From UBA1227 sp045629305 (GTDB lineage: Bacteria > Bacillota > Clostridia > Oscillospirales > Acutalibacteraceae), in the NCBI GenBank assembly GCA_045629305.1, contig JAZQQZ010000008.1:1-35202 (forward strand): a DNA stretch of 35,202 nt, written 5' to 3'. The translations under genes were made by a program, and so were the position numbers. The notes below the pieces were generated by a model. The model saw only the letters and a program-made list of their open reading frames with translations, did not search any database and had not been told where the DNA came from. Below are positions 7,637-15,004 of the stretch, piece after piece. Each line of letters starts with the position of its first letter. The stretch's first letter is position 1.

Positions 7637-7915
7637 CTATGCTACATCCTTATGAACGCGGACCTGCTTTCCAGGGAAAGCTTTGATCGTTGCTTTATGA
7701 GAAGCAACTGGACGAATGTTCTCCTGTCTTGGAGCCACTCTCTTCTTGTTGCTCTTTTTATATGTCTTAAGAATGTATTTCTTAATGCAGAACTTGATAA
7801 TAGCGAACATCTCGTCTTCGAACTCAATGAGCTTCTCCTCATTGATAAATCCATATACAACAAGCATTACTGCAATAACTTCAAATACAATTTTAATACC
7901 AAATCCAAGTGTCAT
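7637..7915 (-). CDS. Small membrane protein with basic C-terminal tail
   Basis: 92 aa, family not recognised. One hydrophobic segment (about residues 5-23) is followed by a short acidic amphipathic stretch (EEKLIEFEDEMF), a hydrophobic/aromatic helix and a strongly basic tail with many Lys/Arg. Evidence that it is real: a GGGAGGA SD at good spacing and a near-perfect promoter (TTGACA-16-TATAAT) 59 nt upstream. It stands alone between two terminators. The likely topology is a single-pass anchor with the basic tail in the cytosol, where it could contact membrane lipid or nucleic acid (inference). Confidence 0.7.
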   Translation of the reverse strand: MTLGFGIKIVFEVIAVMLVVYGFINEEKLIEFEDEMFAIIKFCIKKYILKTYKKSNKKRVAPRQENIRPVASHKATIKAFPGKQVRVHKDVA

Positions 7916-7973
7916 TTCTTATTCCTCCCAATAATGGTTTCTTAACCGAACATTTATTTGATTTACAAGTACT

Positions 7974-8001
7974 ATTATACACACGACTTTGCACTTGTCA
8001 A
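7974..8001 (-). promoter_or_regulatory. Consensus sigma-A promoter of the small membrane protein gene
   Basis: Minus strand TTGACA (8001-7996), 16-nt spacer, TATAAT (7979-7974): both hexamers are perfect. Predicted start of transcription is about 7967, leaving a leader of about 50 nt. Confidence 0.8.
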
Positions 8002-8058
8002 CAAAATGTTCGCACAAATTTTTCAGTTGTCCATTTTTTGGGACTTATACCCTTCTGA

Positions 8059-8087
8059 TTGACAAAATTCCCTTTATAAATTAATAT
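8059..8087 (+). promoter_or_regulatory. Predicted sigma-A promoter of the PASTA pseudokinase gene
   Basis: TTGACA (8059-8064), 17-nt spacer, TAATAT (8082-8087); predicted start about 8094. It is followed by the strong SD AAAGGAGG (8109-8116). Confidence 0.7.
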
Positions 8088-8126
8088 TGTATAGGTTAAA
8101 AAACGTGCAAAGGAGGTTTTCGTTTT

Positions 8127-9701
8127 ATGACATTTGACGGCCTTTATCTTCCACCAAAGACCGTTGTCGGTGGTAGATATGTTATAGATAAAGTTATCGA
8201 AACAGCTGGTGACAGCGTCACCTATCTTGCATTTGATAGCGAACGCAAAGAAGCCGTAGAAGTTTGTGAGTTCTTACCAGAGAACATCACCAAACGTGCA
8301 GATAACGGAAAGAAACTTCTTGTAAAGCATGAGAAAGCGAACCTTTACGTTACCTGTCTCGATGAGTTCCTTGAACTCTATCGTAAACTTGCACGTATGC
8401 GCGGGCTCTCTGCGCTTATTCTTGTACTTGATATTTTCGAAGAGAACAACACAGCTTATGCTGTAACAGAGCACCTTGAAGGCTCAGTTCCTCTTCGTGA
8501 CTATCTCCTTTTATCAGAAGGAGGATATATCTCATGGGAAGAGGCACGTGTGCTCTTTATGCCTGTCCTCTCCACCCTCGCAACACTTCACTCCGCTGGA
8601 ATTATTCACCGTGGTATCTCCCCTACGACATTCTATGTATGTAGCGACCACAAGATGAGAATCAAAGGATTTAGCATTCCAGAAGGAAGAGTTGCAGATT
8701 CCGGAATCTCCTCGGAGATCTTCACAGGATTCGCTCCAGTCGAGCAGTTTGGTGTGGATGCTCCAGCAGGTCCATGGACAGATATTTATGCATTCGCCGC
8801 AGTTCTCTTCCGTGCTCTCATCGGCACCACACCGATAGACTCGATGGAGCGTATGCAGGAAGATAAAATGATGATTCCAGCTAAATTTGCAGAGCAGATT
8901 CCTGCATATGTAATAAATGCAATGATAAACGCTCTCCAAATCATGCCTGAGGATAGAACGAAAACCGTAGAGCAGCTTCGCGAAGAGCTCTCCGCTTCAC
9001 CTGTTGCAACAATTGCCGCAGAGTACGAGGCAGAGGTCGCTGAAGCGCCGAAGCATGAGGCAAAGCCGGCTGCGCGTCCTGCACCGAAGAAGAAAAAGAA
9101 AAAGAATTCTGAAGATAGCAAGAAGAAAGCTATCAAGGCCGGACTTATTGCCGGCGGCGCAATTCTTTTCATCTTCATCATCCTCTGCCTTACAGTACTC
9201 CGCGGACATTTCGGCTTTGGAAAAGATAATTCAGGCGCTGATGATCCTGGAACAATCACCTCAGAGACAACAGTAGTTGTTCCAGGTTTTGTTGGAATGA
9301 GTAGAGCAAGCATTGAAACCAATAAGTCCTATGAACTCGACTACAATATCGTATTCATTGAAGAAGACAGTGATACGGTTAAGGCGAACTACATAATCTC
9401 ACAGTCCATTGAAGAAGGCACTGAGGTTATGCAGGGAACAGCAATCACTCTCACAGTATCAAAGGGCAAGCTTATGATTGTTCTCTTTGATGTCAGCGGT
9501 GATACATTTGAAGTTGCTGAGCAGAAACTCAAAGATGCTGGATTTACCACAGTCAACAAAGCAACTCGTGAGAATGATGGTACTCATACAACTGGTACAG
9601 TCTGCGACACACCACAGACAATCGGAAAAGAGTACAGTTACGATACACCAATCACTTTGACCGTATGGGTTGACAGCGAAACTACAACCACCAATTATTA
9701 A
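8127..9701 (+). CDS. Membrane-anchored PASTA protein with a predicted catalytically dead Ser/Thr kinase domain
   Basis: 524 aa. Residues about 15-290 follow the PknB-type kinase fold: a YLAFD strand, IIHRGISP in the catalytic-loop position, a TGFAPVEQF P+1-like loop and GPWTDIYAFAAVLFRAL, as in active kinases. But the ATP-binding Lys is Cys47 (VEVC), the HRD Asp is Gly163, the loop Asn is Thr and DFG reads GFS (181-183). The glycine loop is also degraded. A Lys-rich linker (321-335) precedes one membrane helix (about 337-358). Two extracellular PASTA repeats follow (about 383-447 and 448-518), expected to bind muropeptides or cell-wall precursors. The gene is single, with its own promoter and terminator; no PP2C phosphatase is beside it. 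Probably a sensor or scaffold rather than an enzyme (inference). Confidence 0.85.
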   Translation: MTFDGLYLPPKTVVGGRYVIDKVIETAGDSVTYLAFDSERKEAVEVCEFLPENITKRADNGKKLLVKHEKANLYVTCLDEFLELYRKLARMRGLSALILVLDIFEENNTAYAVTEHLEGSVPLRDYLLLSEGGYISWEEARVLFMPVLSTLATLHSAGIIHRGISPTTFYVCSDHKMRIKGFSIPEGRVADSGISSEIFTGFAPVEQFGVDAPAGPWTDIYAFAAVLFRALIGTTPIDSMERMQEDKMMIPAKFAEQIPAYVINAMINALQIMPEDRTKTVEQLREELSASPVATIAAEYEAEVAEAPKHEAKPAARPAPKKKKKKNSEDSKKKAIKAGLIAGGAILFIFIILCLTVLRGHFGFGKDNSGADDPGTITSETTVVVPGFVGMSRASIETNKSYELDYNIVFIEEDSDTVKANYIISQSIEEGTEVMQGTAITLTVSKGKLMIVLFDVSGDTFEVAEQKLKDAGFTTVNKATRENDGTHTTGTVCDTPQTIGKEYSYDTPITLTVWVDSETTTTNY

Positions 9702-9712
9702 TAGATAAATAA

Positions 9713-9746
9713 AAGGACCTTCACGCTTTTGCGTGAAGGTCTTTCT
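9713..9746 (+). terminator. Bidirectional terminator between the pseudokinase and citrate synthase genes
   Basis: An 11-bp perfect stem (9716-9726 with 9731-9741), loop TTTT, tail TTTCTTTA on the plus strand and a T-rich tail on the minus strand. It separates two convergent genes. Confidence 0.85.
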
Positions 9747-11117
9747 TTATCTTTCATTCATATTCTTATATTCTCTTCGTTCCTGAATATTCATATATGC
9801 AGGTCTTATGATCTTTCCGCCATTGATAAGTTCCTCAAGACGATGAGCACTCCATCCGGAGATACGAGCGCAAGCGAAGAGTGGTGTAAAGAGTTCCTCT
9901 GGAAGCCCAAGCATCTGATAAGCGAAACCAGAATAGAAGTCGATATTAGGACAAATATTCTTGTACATCTTTCGCTTGCTTGCGATTATCTCCGGAGCAA
10001 GTCTTGCGACACGCTCGCGAAGTTCGAACTCATCCGTTCTACCCTTTTCCTCTGCGAGCTGTTTTACAGCTCCCTTAAGGATTAAAGCACGCGGATCAGA
10101 CTTCGTATAAATCGCATGACCTATTCCATAAATAAGTCCAGAATTATCAAACGCTTCTTTATTTAAAATCTTTTCAAGATAAGCAGATACTTCTGCATCA
10201 TCTGTCCAGTCCTTAACGTTCGCCTTAATATCCTCGAACATACGAACATTCTTAATATTAGCACCGCCGTGCTTCGGTCCCTTAAGGGAGCCAAGAGCTG
10301 CAGCGATTGCAGAATATGTATCTGTGCCAGATGATGTTACTACATGGGTGGTAAATGTGGAGTTATTACCACCACCGTGCTCTGCATGAAGAACGAGAGC
10401 AAGGTCAAGAGCCCTTGCCTCAGTAGCTGTAAAAGTGCTATCTGCGCGAAGCATATGAAGAATATTCTCAGCGGTAGAATATTCTGTCCTTGGCGCATGA
10501 ATGAAGAACGAATCACCATCATGATAATACTTATATGTCTGATATCCATACACAGCGAGCTGTGGGAAAAGAGATATAAGTTCAAGTTCCTGACGGAGTA
10601 CATTTGATGGTGTAATATCATCATCGCGATGATCATATGAATACAGCGTGAGCACTGAACGCGCAAGTGTATTCATCATATCTCGCGATGGTGCTTTCAT
10701 AATAATATCACGGACGAAATTGGTAGGAAGAGCACGGTATCCCGCAATTGTTTTCTTGAAATCTGCGAACTGTTGCTCATTTGGAAGGTCACCAAAAAGA
10801 AGAAGGTATGTAATCTCCTCAAATGTATAATGACTATCAATTGGAGCACCAGCAATAATATCCTTGATATCATAGCCACGATATCTAAGAATACCATCTA
10901 CCTCGTACTCGTTTCCGTTTTCGTCCTTCTGATGACCCCATACCTCTGAAATCTTAGTAAGACCTGTAAGTACACCCTTACCATCCAAGTCACGGAGTCC
11001 ACGTTTTACATCATACTTGGCATATAAACTTGTATCAATCAAACTGTTGTCGATAGTGATATTGGAAAGATCAACTATCTCATCTGTAACAACAGAATAA
11101 GAATCAGCAAATTCCAT
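9747..11117 (-). CDS. Citrate synthase
   Basis: 456 aa. It condenses oxaloacetate and acetyl-CoA to citrate in the cytosol. Family marks: DGILRYRGYDI near the N-terminus, the catalytic-region HAEHGGGNNSTF, PKHGGANIKN, GIGHAIYTKSDPRA with the active-site His, and NIDFYSGF containing the catalytic Asp. The length and long N-terminal extension fit the citrate synthases common in Clostridia. SD is GAGG before ATG 11117. It is the second gene after the lipase-like gene (22 nt gap), so the two probably form an operon. No aconitase or isocitrate dehydrogenase is in the window, so whether it serves a partial TCA branch (glutamate synthesis) is inference. Confidence 0.93.
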   Translation of the reverse strand: MEFADSYSVVTDEIVDLSNITIDNSLIDTSLYAKYDVKRGLRDLDGKGVLTGLTKISEVWGHQKDENGNEYEVDGILRYRGYDIKDIIAGAPIDSHYTFEEITYLLLFGDLPNEQQFADFKKTIAGYRALPTNFVRDIIMKAPSRDMMNTLARSVLTLYSYDHRDDDITPSNVLRQELELISLFPQLAVYGYQTYKYYHDGDSFFIHAPRTEYSTAENILHMLRADSTFTATEARALDLALVLHAEHGGGNNSTFTTHVVTSSGTDTYSAIAAALGSLKGPKHGGANIKNVRMFEDIKANVKDWTDDAEVSAYLEKILNKEAFDNSGLIYGIGHAIYTKSDPRALILKGAVKQLAEEKGRTDEFELRERVARLAPEIIASKRKMYKNICPNIDFYSGFAYQMLGLPEELFTPLFACARISGWSAHRLEELINGGKIIRPAYMNIQERREYKNMNER

Positions 11118-11139
11118 AATAACCTCGTAAAATTTTTAA

Positions 11140-12348
11140 TTATTCAAGATTAGAAACAATCTTCATAAGATCATAGATTTCGTTTCTAAATTTATCTGGG
11201 CGCTTAAAGAGACCGATGAATGAGAGATGGTTTCTCTCCTCAACTGGCATCTGATACCATACGCCCGGCTGACAACGGTCAGCAGATCTAAATGCTGTTG
11301 CCTCATCATTAACTGGTGGGAATTCAGCCTCTGTGTTGATAATGCCATCACTTGCATGTGACTTTGCAGTTACAACAGGTGCCTCTGGGAGGTAATTCTC
11401 GAACATTGCAATAAGAGCAGCTGTTGGAAGTGTAACGCCTGCTTTAAGTGTAGGGATAGTTACCTTACCAAAGAAGTCCTTCGTAACCTCACCTGAAAGA
11501 CAGAGATAATAAACATCAAGATTGGTCTTGATCTTCTGATTAAGTCTTGCCATTCCGACAGGTCCCATATCGAAGAATATATTGTCCTCTTTGTTTAAGT
11601 AACGCGTAATTGCATCCTCATCGAAGACGATCTTACCGAACTTCTTGTCCTCCTGTGGGACAATATTTGCACGCATAAAGTGCTGTGAAAGGCGCTGGTT
11701 AACCTCGTCAAAATATGGATCAGCCTCATCGAAGAAATACTTGACTTCGTCGTAGGCAATTGCGCCACGAGTCATCATTTTCTTTGCACCAGCGAACTTG
11801 TTCTCAAGTGCTTCGAAAATTGATGCGCCGTCATTTACACCAGCGATAGAAACGAGACAATGAACGAGTGAGCCGTATCCGCCCTTGAAGAGTGGTGATA
11901 CATTTTCACCAGCAGCTGCTACCTCTTCAGGTGCACCGTTTGTGAGGAGTTCAATAAGGAGTCTTGCAACAGGGACACCAAAGCCATGCGCAACAAGAGT
12001 CATCTTAACAGGGTTGCCATCGGCATCAACCTGTCCAATATTTGGAATCATTGCAGTTTTATATGTCTTACCATAACGTGGGTGACCAAATTGGCTTGAA
12101 TGTGCTTTACCATAGTCAACTGTACCGCCAAAAATCTGAGCGAAAAGTTCGCATGCGCGGTCCCATGTTCCTGATAAAATTTCAAAAGTTGGTGTATGGC
12201 ATTCCATACCCATGCTCTTAATTACTTTTTCATAGCTTGTAGAAGTCAGTCCGAAATAAGGAAAAACACTGTGGATAAGTGTCTCCTCACCATAGCCTAC
12301 TACGCCTGGCACAAGGACTACAGGATAAAGATTTTTGTGTTCGAACAT
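11140..12348 (-). CDS. Lipase-like alpha/beta hydrolase, nucleophile serine replaced
   Basis: 402 aa from ATG 12348, chosen because a GAGGAGG SD precedes it; a longer in-frame start would place this SD inside the gene. It resembles staphylococcal-type lipases: YPVVLVPGVVGYG at the N-terminus, HSSQFGHPRYGKTY (residues 83-96), the elbow region VAHGFGVPVARLL (about 119-131) and ERNHLSFIGLF near the C-terminus, matching the region of the catalytic His. The GxSxG elbow reads AHGFG, so the serine is Gly122. There is no signal peptide, whereas classical members are secreted. It may be a non-catalytic binding protein or use another chemistry (inference). It is co-transcribed with citrate synthase downstream. 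Confidence 0.75.
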   Translation of the reverse strand: MFEHKNLYPVVLVPGVVGYGEETLIHSVFPYFGLTSTSYEKVIKSMGMECHTPTFEILSGTWDRACELFAQIFGGTVDYGKAHSSQFGHPRYGKTYKTAMIPNIGQVDADGNPVKMTLVAHGFGVPVARLLIELLTNGAPEEVAAAGENVSPLFKGGYGSLVHCLVSIAGVNDGASIFEALENKFAGAKKMMTRGAIAYDEVKYFFDEADPYFDEVNQRLSQHFMRANIVPQEDKKFGKIVFDEDAITRYLNKEDNIFFDMGPVGMARLNQKIKTNLDVYYLCLSGEVTKDFFGKVTIPTLKAGVTLPTAALIAMFENYLPEAPVVTAKSHASDGIINTEAEFPPVNDEATAFRSADRCQPGVWYQMPVEERNHLSFIGLFKRPDKFRNEIYDLMKIVSNLE

Positions 12349-12445
12349 AATAACTCCTCCTCGGTCGGATATATAGAAAGATAATAACACAAATAAGGTA
12401 AAATTAAAAGAAATTTATTTAACCCTTTAATGCTAGAGGCTTTTT

Positions 12446-12454
12446 TGTTAGAAT
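12446..12454 (+). promoter_or_regulatory. Extended -10 promoter at mtaB
   Basis: TGTTAGAAT (TG plus -10 TAGAAT at 12449-12454); a weak -35 TTTAAT lies 17 nt upstream. The predicted start of transcription, 7 nt after the -10, falls on the A of the mtaB ATG (12461). Confidence 0.55.
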
Positions 12455-12460
12455 TGAGAT

Positions 12461-13750
12461 ATGAACATTTTCTTTTATACACTCGGATGCAAAGTGAATC
12501 AATATGAGACAGAAGCTATGGCTGAACTATTCCAAAATGCCGGTTACGGTATGGCGAACAGTGCGGACATGGCCGATGTTATTATTGTCAATTCCTGCAC
12601 CGTAACTGCGACATCTGACCAGAAGACACGTCAGACTGTTCGTCGCTTTAAGCGTCAGAACCCTGATGCTACGCTAGTTCTCTGTGGTTGTATGCCACAG
12701 GCATACGGTAAGAAGTCAGCGGAGCTCACTGACGCTGATATCGTAACCGGCAACAAAGACCATAAAAAGATTTTGGAACTCGTATCCGAATTCCAGGAGA
12801 AAAAAGATAGAATAGTTGAGATTGATGAGCATAAAAAAGGTGATCCTTTTGAGGAATTCGAAGTCGAAAATTTCTCTGGAAGAACCCGTGCTTTCATTAA
12901 AATTCAAGATGGTTGTGACAGATATTGTTCCTACTGTATAATCCCAACATCACGCGGTAGAAGCAGGTCGAGAAGTCTTGAAAATCTCAGTCTTGAACTG
13001 GATAAAATCAAGGCTGCCGGCTATAGAGAAGTGGTACTTGTAGGCATCAATTTCTGCTGCTATGGACTCGATATCGGCAAGACTTTTGTCGACCCTATAG
13101 AACTTGCTTGCAGCAAAGGCTTCGACCGCGTAAGGATAGGCTCTCTCGAGTATGACAACATAAGCGATGAAGCCATTGAAAGGCTGGCAAAACTCGATAA
13201 TTTCTGCCCTCAATTCCACATCTCTCTTCAAAGTGGATGCGACAGGACTTTGAAGGCGATGAATCGCCACTATAACAGCGATGAATATCTTGCTCTTTGC
13301 AATAAATTGAGAGCTGCTTTCGAGGATACAACAATAACAACCGATCTCATGGTCGGATTCCCAGAGGAAACCGACGGGGATTTCGAAGAATCCCTAGCTT
13401 TCACGAAGGCTGTTGGATTCGAGAAAATCCATGTTTTCCCTTACTCCCTCCGCCCTGGCACCAATGCTGCCAAGATGGAGCAAGTAAAACCTGAGATTAA
13501 AGATGAGCGCGCTCATCGTGCTCTATCCCTCGCTGATGAGCTTAGGAAAGATTTCTTAAAAGCTCAAATTGGCAAGACTGTCAATGTACTTTTCGAGACG
13601 CAAAAAGAAAATGTAGCCTTCGGATATACCGAAAACTACATTCCTGTAAAAGTTATAAATTCCGACCCTCTTCAGAACAAAATCTTAGAGGTTAAAATCA
13701 CCGATTTATGCGATGACTACGTTATCGGAGAGCTCTGTGCCACAAGGTAA
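12461..13750 (+). CDS. mtaB: tRNA t6A37 methylthiotransferase MtaB
   Basis: 429 aa radical SAM enzyme that converts t6A37 to ms2t6A37 in tRNAs reading ANN codons. The N-terminal UPF0004 domain has TLGCKVNQYE, NSCTV and LCGCM, the three cysteines of the auxiliary [4Fe-4S] cluster. The radical SAM motif CDRYCSYCIIP lies at about residues 150-160, followed by the TIM barrel (LVGINFCCYG, HISLQSGCD, DLMVGFPEE) and a C-terminal TRAM domain. The TLGCKVNQYE signature separates MtaB from MiaB and RimO. No SD precedes the ATG. The 3' end overlaps tmcAL on the other strand by 45 bp. Confidence 0.94.
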   Translation: MNIFFYTLGCKVNQYETEAMAELFQNAGYGMANSADMADVIIVNSCTVTATSDQKTRQTVRRFKRQNPDATLVLCGCMPQAYGKKSAELTDADIVTGNKDHKKILELVSEFQEKKDRIVEIDEHKKGDPFEEFEVENFSGRTRAFIKIQDGCDRYCSYCIIPTSRGRSRSRSLENLSLELDKIKAAGYREVVLVGINFCCYGLDIGKTFVDPIELACSKGFDRVRIGSLEYDNISDEAIERLAKLDNFCPQFHISLQSGCDRTLKAMNRHYNSDEYLALCNKLRAAFEDTTITTDLMVGFPEETDGDFEESLAFTKAVGFEKIHVFPYSLRPGTNAAKMEQVKPEIKDERAHRALSLADELRKDFLKAQIGKTVNVLFETQKENVAFGYTENYIPVKVINSDPLQNKILEVKITDLCDDYVIGELCATR

Positions 13751-14899
13751 AATGCGTGGCGCAGCGAGATTGTAAAGGTCGGTTGCTTTACACTCGAGCT
13801 CAAATATGTGTTTTGCATAGTCTGAGAGTTCGAGCGTATTGGCCGTTTTCATTATAACTGGGAGCTTTGCGGTCTCTCTCGCCTCTCTCAAAATCTCTCT
13901 TCCACGCTCGTTTAAACCAAGTACACGGATATATGGAACTCCTTCCCTCGTATCCTCTGGAGTGATACCAAGATAGAGGGCCGTTATAATCCTTCTTATC
14001 CTTGAATGAGTGTATCTCTTGGTCTTCACGATTGAGTAAAGTTCCTCAAGTGAAGTTGCACTACAAATTGCATTATAAATTCTATTTTCAAGCCCCTCGG
14101 CTATGTCGGGGGCTTTTTCTATGTCCGAAACGCTGAGCATACGAAGTCTTGAGAGAATCGCGCGTTCGCTCTCATCAAGAGTGACTGGAGCGCGGCCAAC
14201 GGACTTCTGACGCAAAAATTCTTCTGCCGACTCCTCTGGCATATACTTGAAAGCGTCAGCGTCGCCGCGCTCAAGCAATGTCCTAAGAGCGGACGCGCTT
14301 TGGAATTCTCCCGTTTCAAGCATAGCATCATGAGGAGCGCCGATTCTCTTCACAGGCATTATAGAAATGTCCATACCAAGGGATTCGCAGGCCTTAATAT
14401 ACTCCACAGCGAGGATATTATTTGGCTCAGCAAGTACATCGGCAACTTTATCGCCATATATTTCACGTACAGCATTTTCTCTAGCACTGGCATATGTTAT
14501 GCCAGTTGTCATCTCTTCACTAATTCTACTATGAACTGCTGTATCACATACAGCCGATACTGTGCGATAAAGCAGCTCGCTATCATCTGTCTCACAACCG
14601 AAAGCGAGCGCATCAACAAGTCCCAAGCCATGAAGCACAGAGACACCGCCACGTGCGAAAATCTCAGCTGTTGCAACTGCCCATGGCACTGGCAGTTCAA
14701 CTACGAGATCAACACCGGCAGCAAGAGCTGCCTTCGCACGTGCGCGCTTATCCATAATTGCGACACTGCCACGCTGTACGAAATTACCGCTCATAACCGC
14801 AACTACATGGGTTGCGCCCTCTTCGCGACATTTATCTATAAGATATTTATGACCGTTATGAAGTGGATTGAATTCGGCAACTATTCCTACAACTTTCAT
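13706..14899 (-). CDS. tmcAL: tRNA(Met) cytidine acetate ligase TmcAL (YlbM family)
   Basis: 397 aa from ATG 14899, chosen for its GGAGGTG SD; a longer frame extends to 14953 but crosses the promoter. The N-terminal nucleotidyltransferase-type motif VAEFNPLHNGHKYLI carries the HxGH signature. SGNFVQRGS and DLVVELP follow, with a C-terminal helical region. In Bacillus the enzyme uses acetate and ATP to form ac4C34 in elongator tRNA-Met. It is adjacent and divergent to acetate kinase, an interesting pairing because both act on acetate. The 3' end overlaps mtaB by 45 bp convergently. Confidence 0.93.
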   Translation of the reverse strand: MKVVGIVAEFNPLHNGHKYLIDKCREEGATHVVAVMSGNFVQRGSVAIMDKRARAKAALAAGVDLVVELPVPWAVATAEIFARGGVSVLHGLGLVDALAFGCETDDSELLYRTVSAVCDTAVHSRISEEMTTGITYASARENAVREIYGDKVADVLAEPNNILAVEYIKACESLGMDISIMPVKRIGAPHDAMLETGEFQSASALRTLLERGDADAFKYMPEESAEEFLRQKSVGRAPVTLDESERAILSRLRMLSVSDIEKAPDIAEGLENRIYNAICSATSLEELYSIVKTKRYTHSRIRRIITALYLGITPEDTREGVPYIRVLGLNERGREILREARETAKLPVIMKTANTLELSDYAKHIFELECKATDLYNLAAPRILPCGTELSDNVVIA

Positions 14900-14923
14900 G
14901 CACTCACCTCCATCTAATGTTTT

Positions 14924-14952
14924 ATTATAACTGAATCTCATAATGTTGACCA
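14924..14952 (-). promoter_or_regulatory. Predicted promoter of tmcAL
   Basis: Minus strand TGGTCA (14952-14947), 17-nt spacer, TATAAT (14929-14924). Its -35 overlaps the ackA -35 on the opposite strand by five bases. Confidence 0.55.
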
Positions 14953-14974
14953 CCTATTTCTTTTGCTTTATAAT
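14946..14974 (+). promoter_or_regulatory. Predicted sigma-A promoter of ackA
   Basis: TTGACC (14946-14951), 17-nt spacer, TATAAT (14969-14974). SD AGGTGA follows at 14995-15000. A strong promoter, as expected for a central fermentation gene. Confidence 0.75.
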
Positions 14975-15004
14975 GTTTCTAACAATTAATATTTAGGTGA
15001 TTTA

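Noticed and set aside
7916..8126. Riboswitch in the 211-bp gap before the pseudokinase gene
   Set aside because: The gap is explained by two divergent promoters and leaders; no conserved aptamer pattern was seen.
8786..9322. Long minus-strand open frame inside the pseudokinase gene
   Set aside because: Low-complexity antisense of the Lys/Ala-rich linker and PASTA region; no SD or family resemblance.
11140..12348. Frameshift or pseudogene status for the lipase-like gene
   Set aside because: The frame is full-length and uninterrupted with a good SD; loss of the nucleophile alone does not make it a pseudogene.
12349..12390. Longer start for the lipase-like gene (ATG at 12390)
   Set aside because: The strong GAGGAGG SD lies inside this extension, so the ATG at 12348 is used.
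14300..14917. Plus-strand 205-codon open frame antisense to tmcAL
   Set aside because: Shadow frame of a well-supported gene; no SD and no coherent protein features.
14900..14953. Longer start for tmcAL (extending to 14953)
   Set aside because: The extension crosses the predicted promoter and lacks an SD; the family begins MKVVGIVAEFNP.
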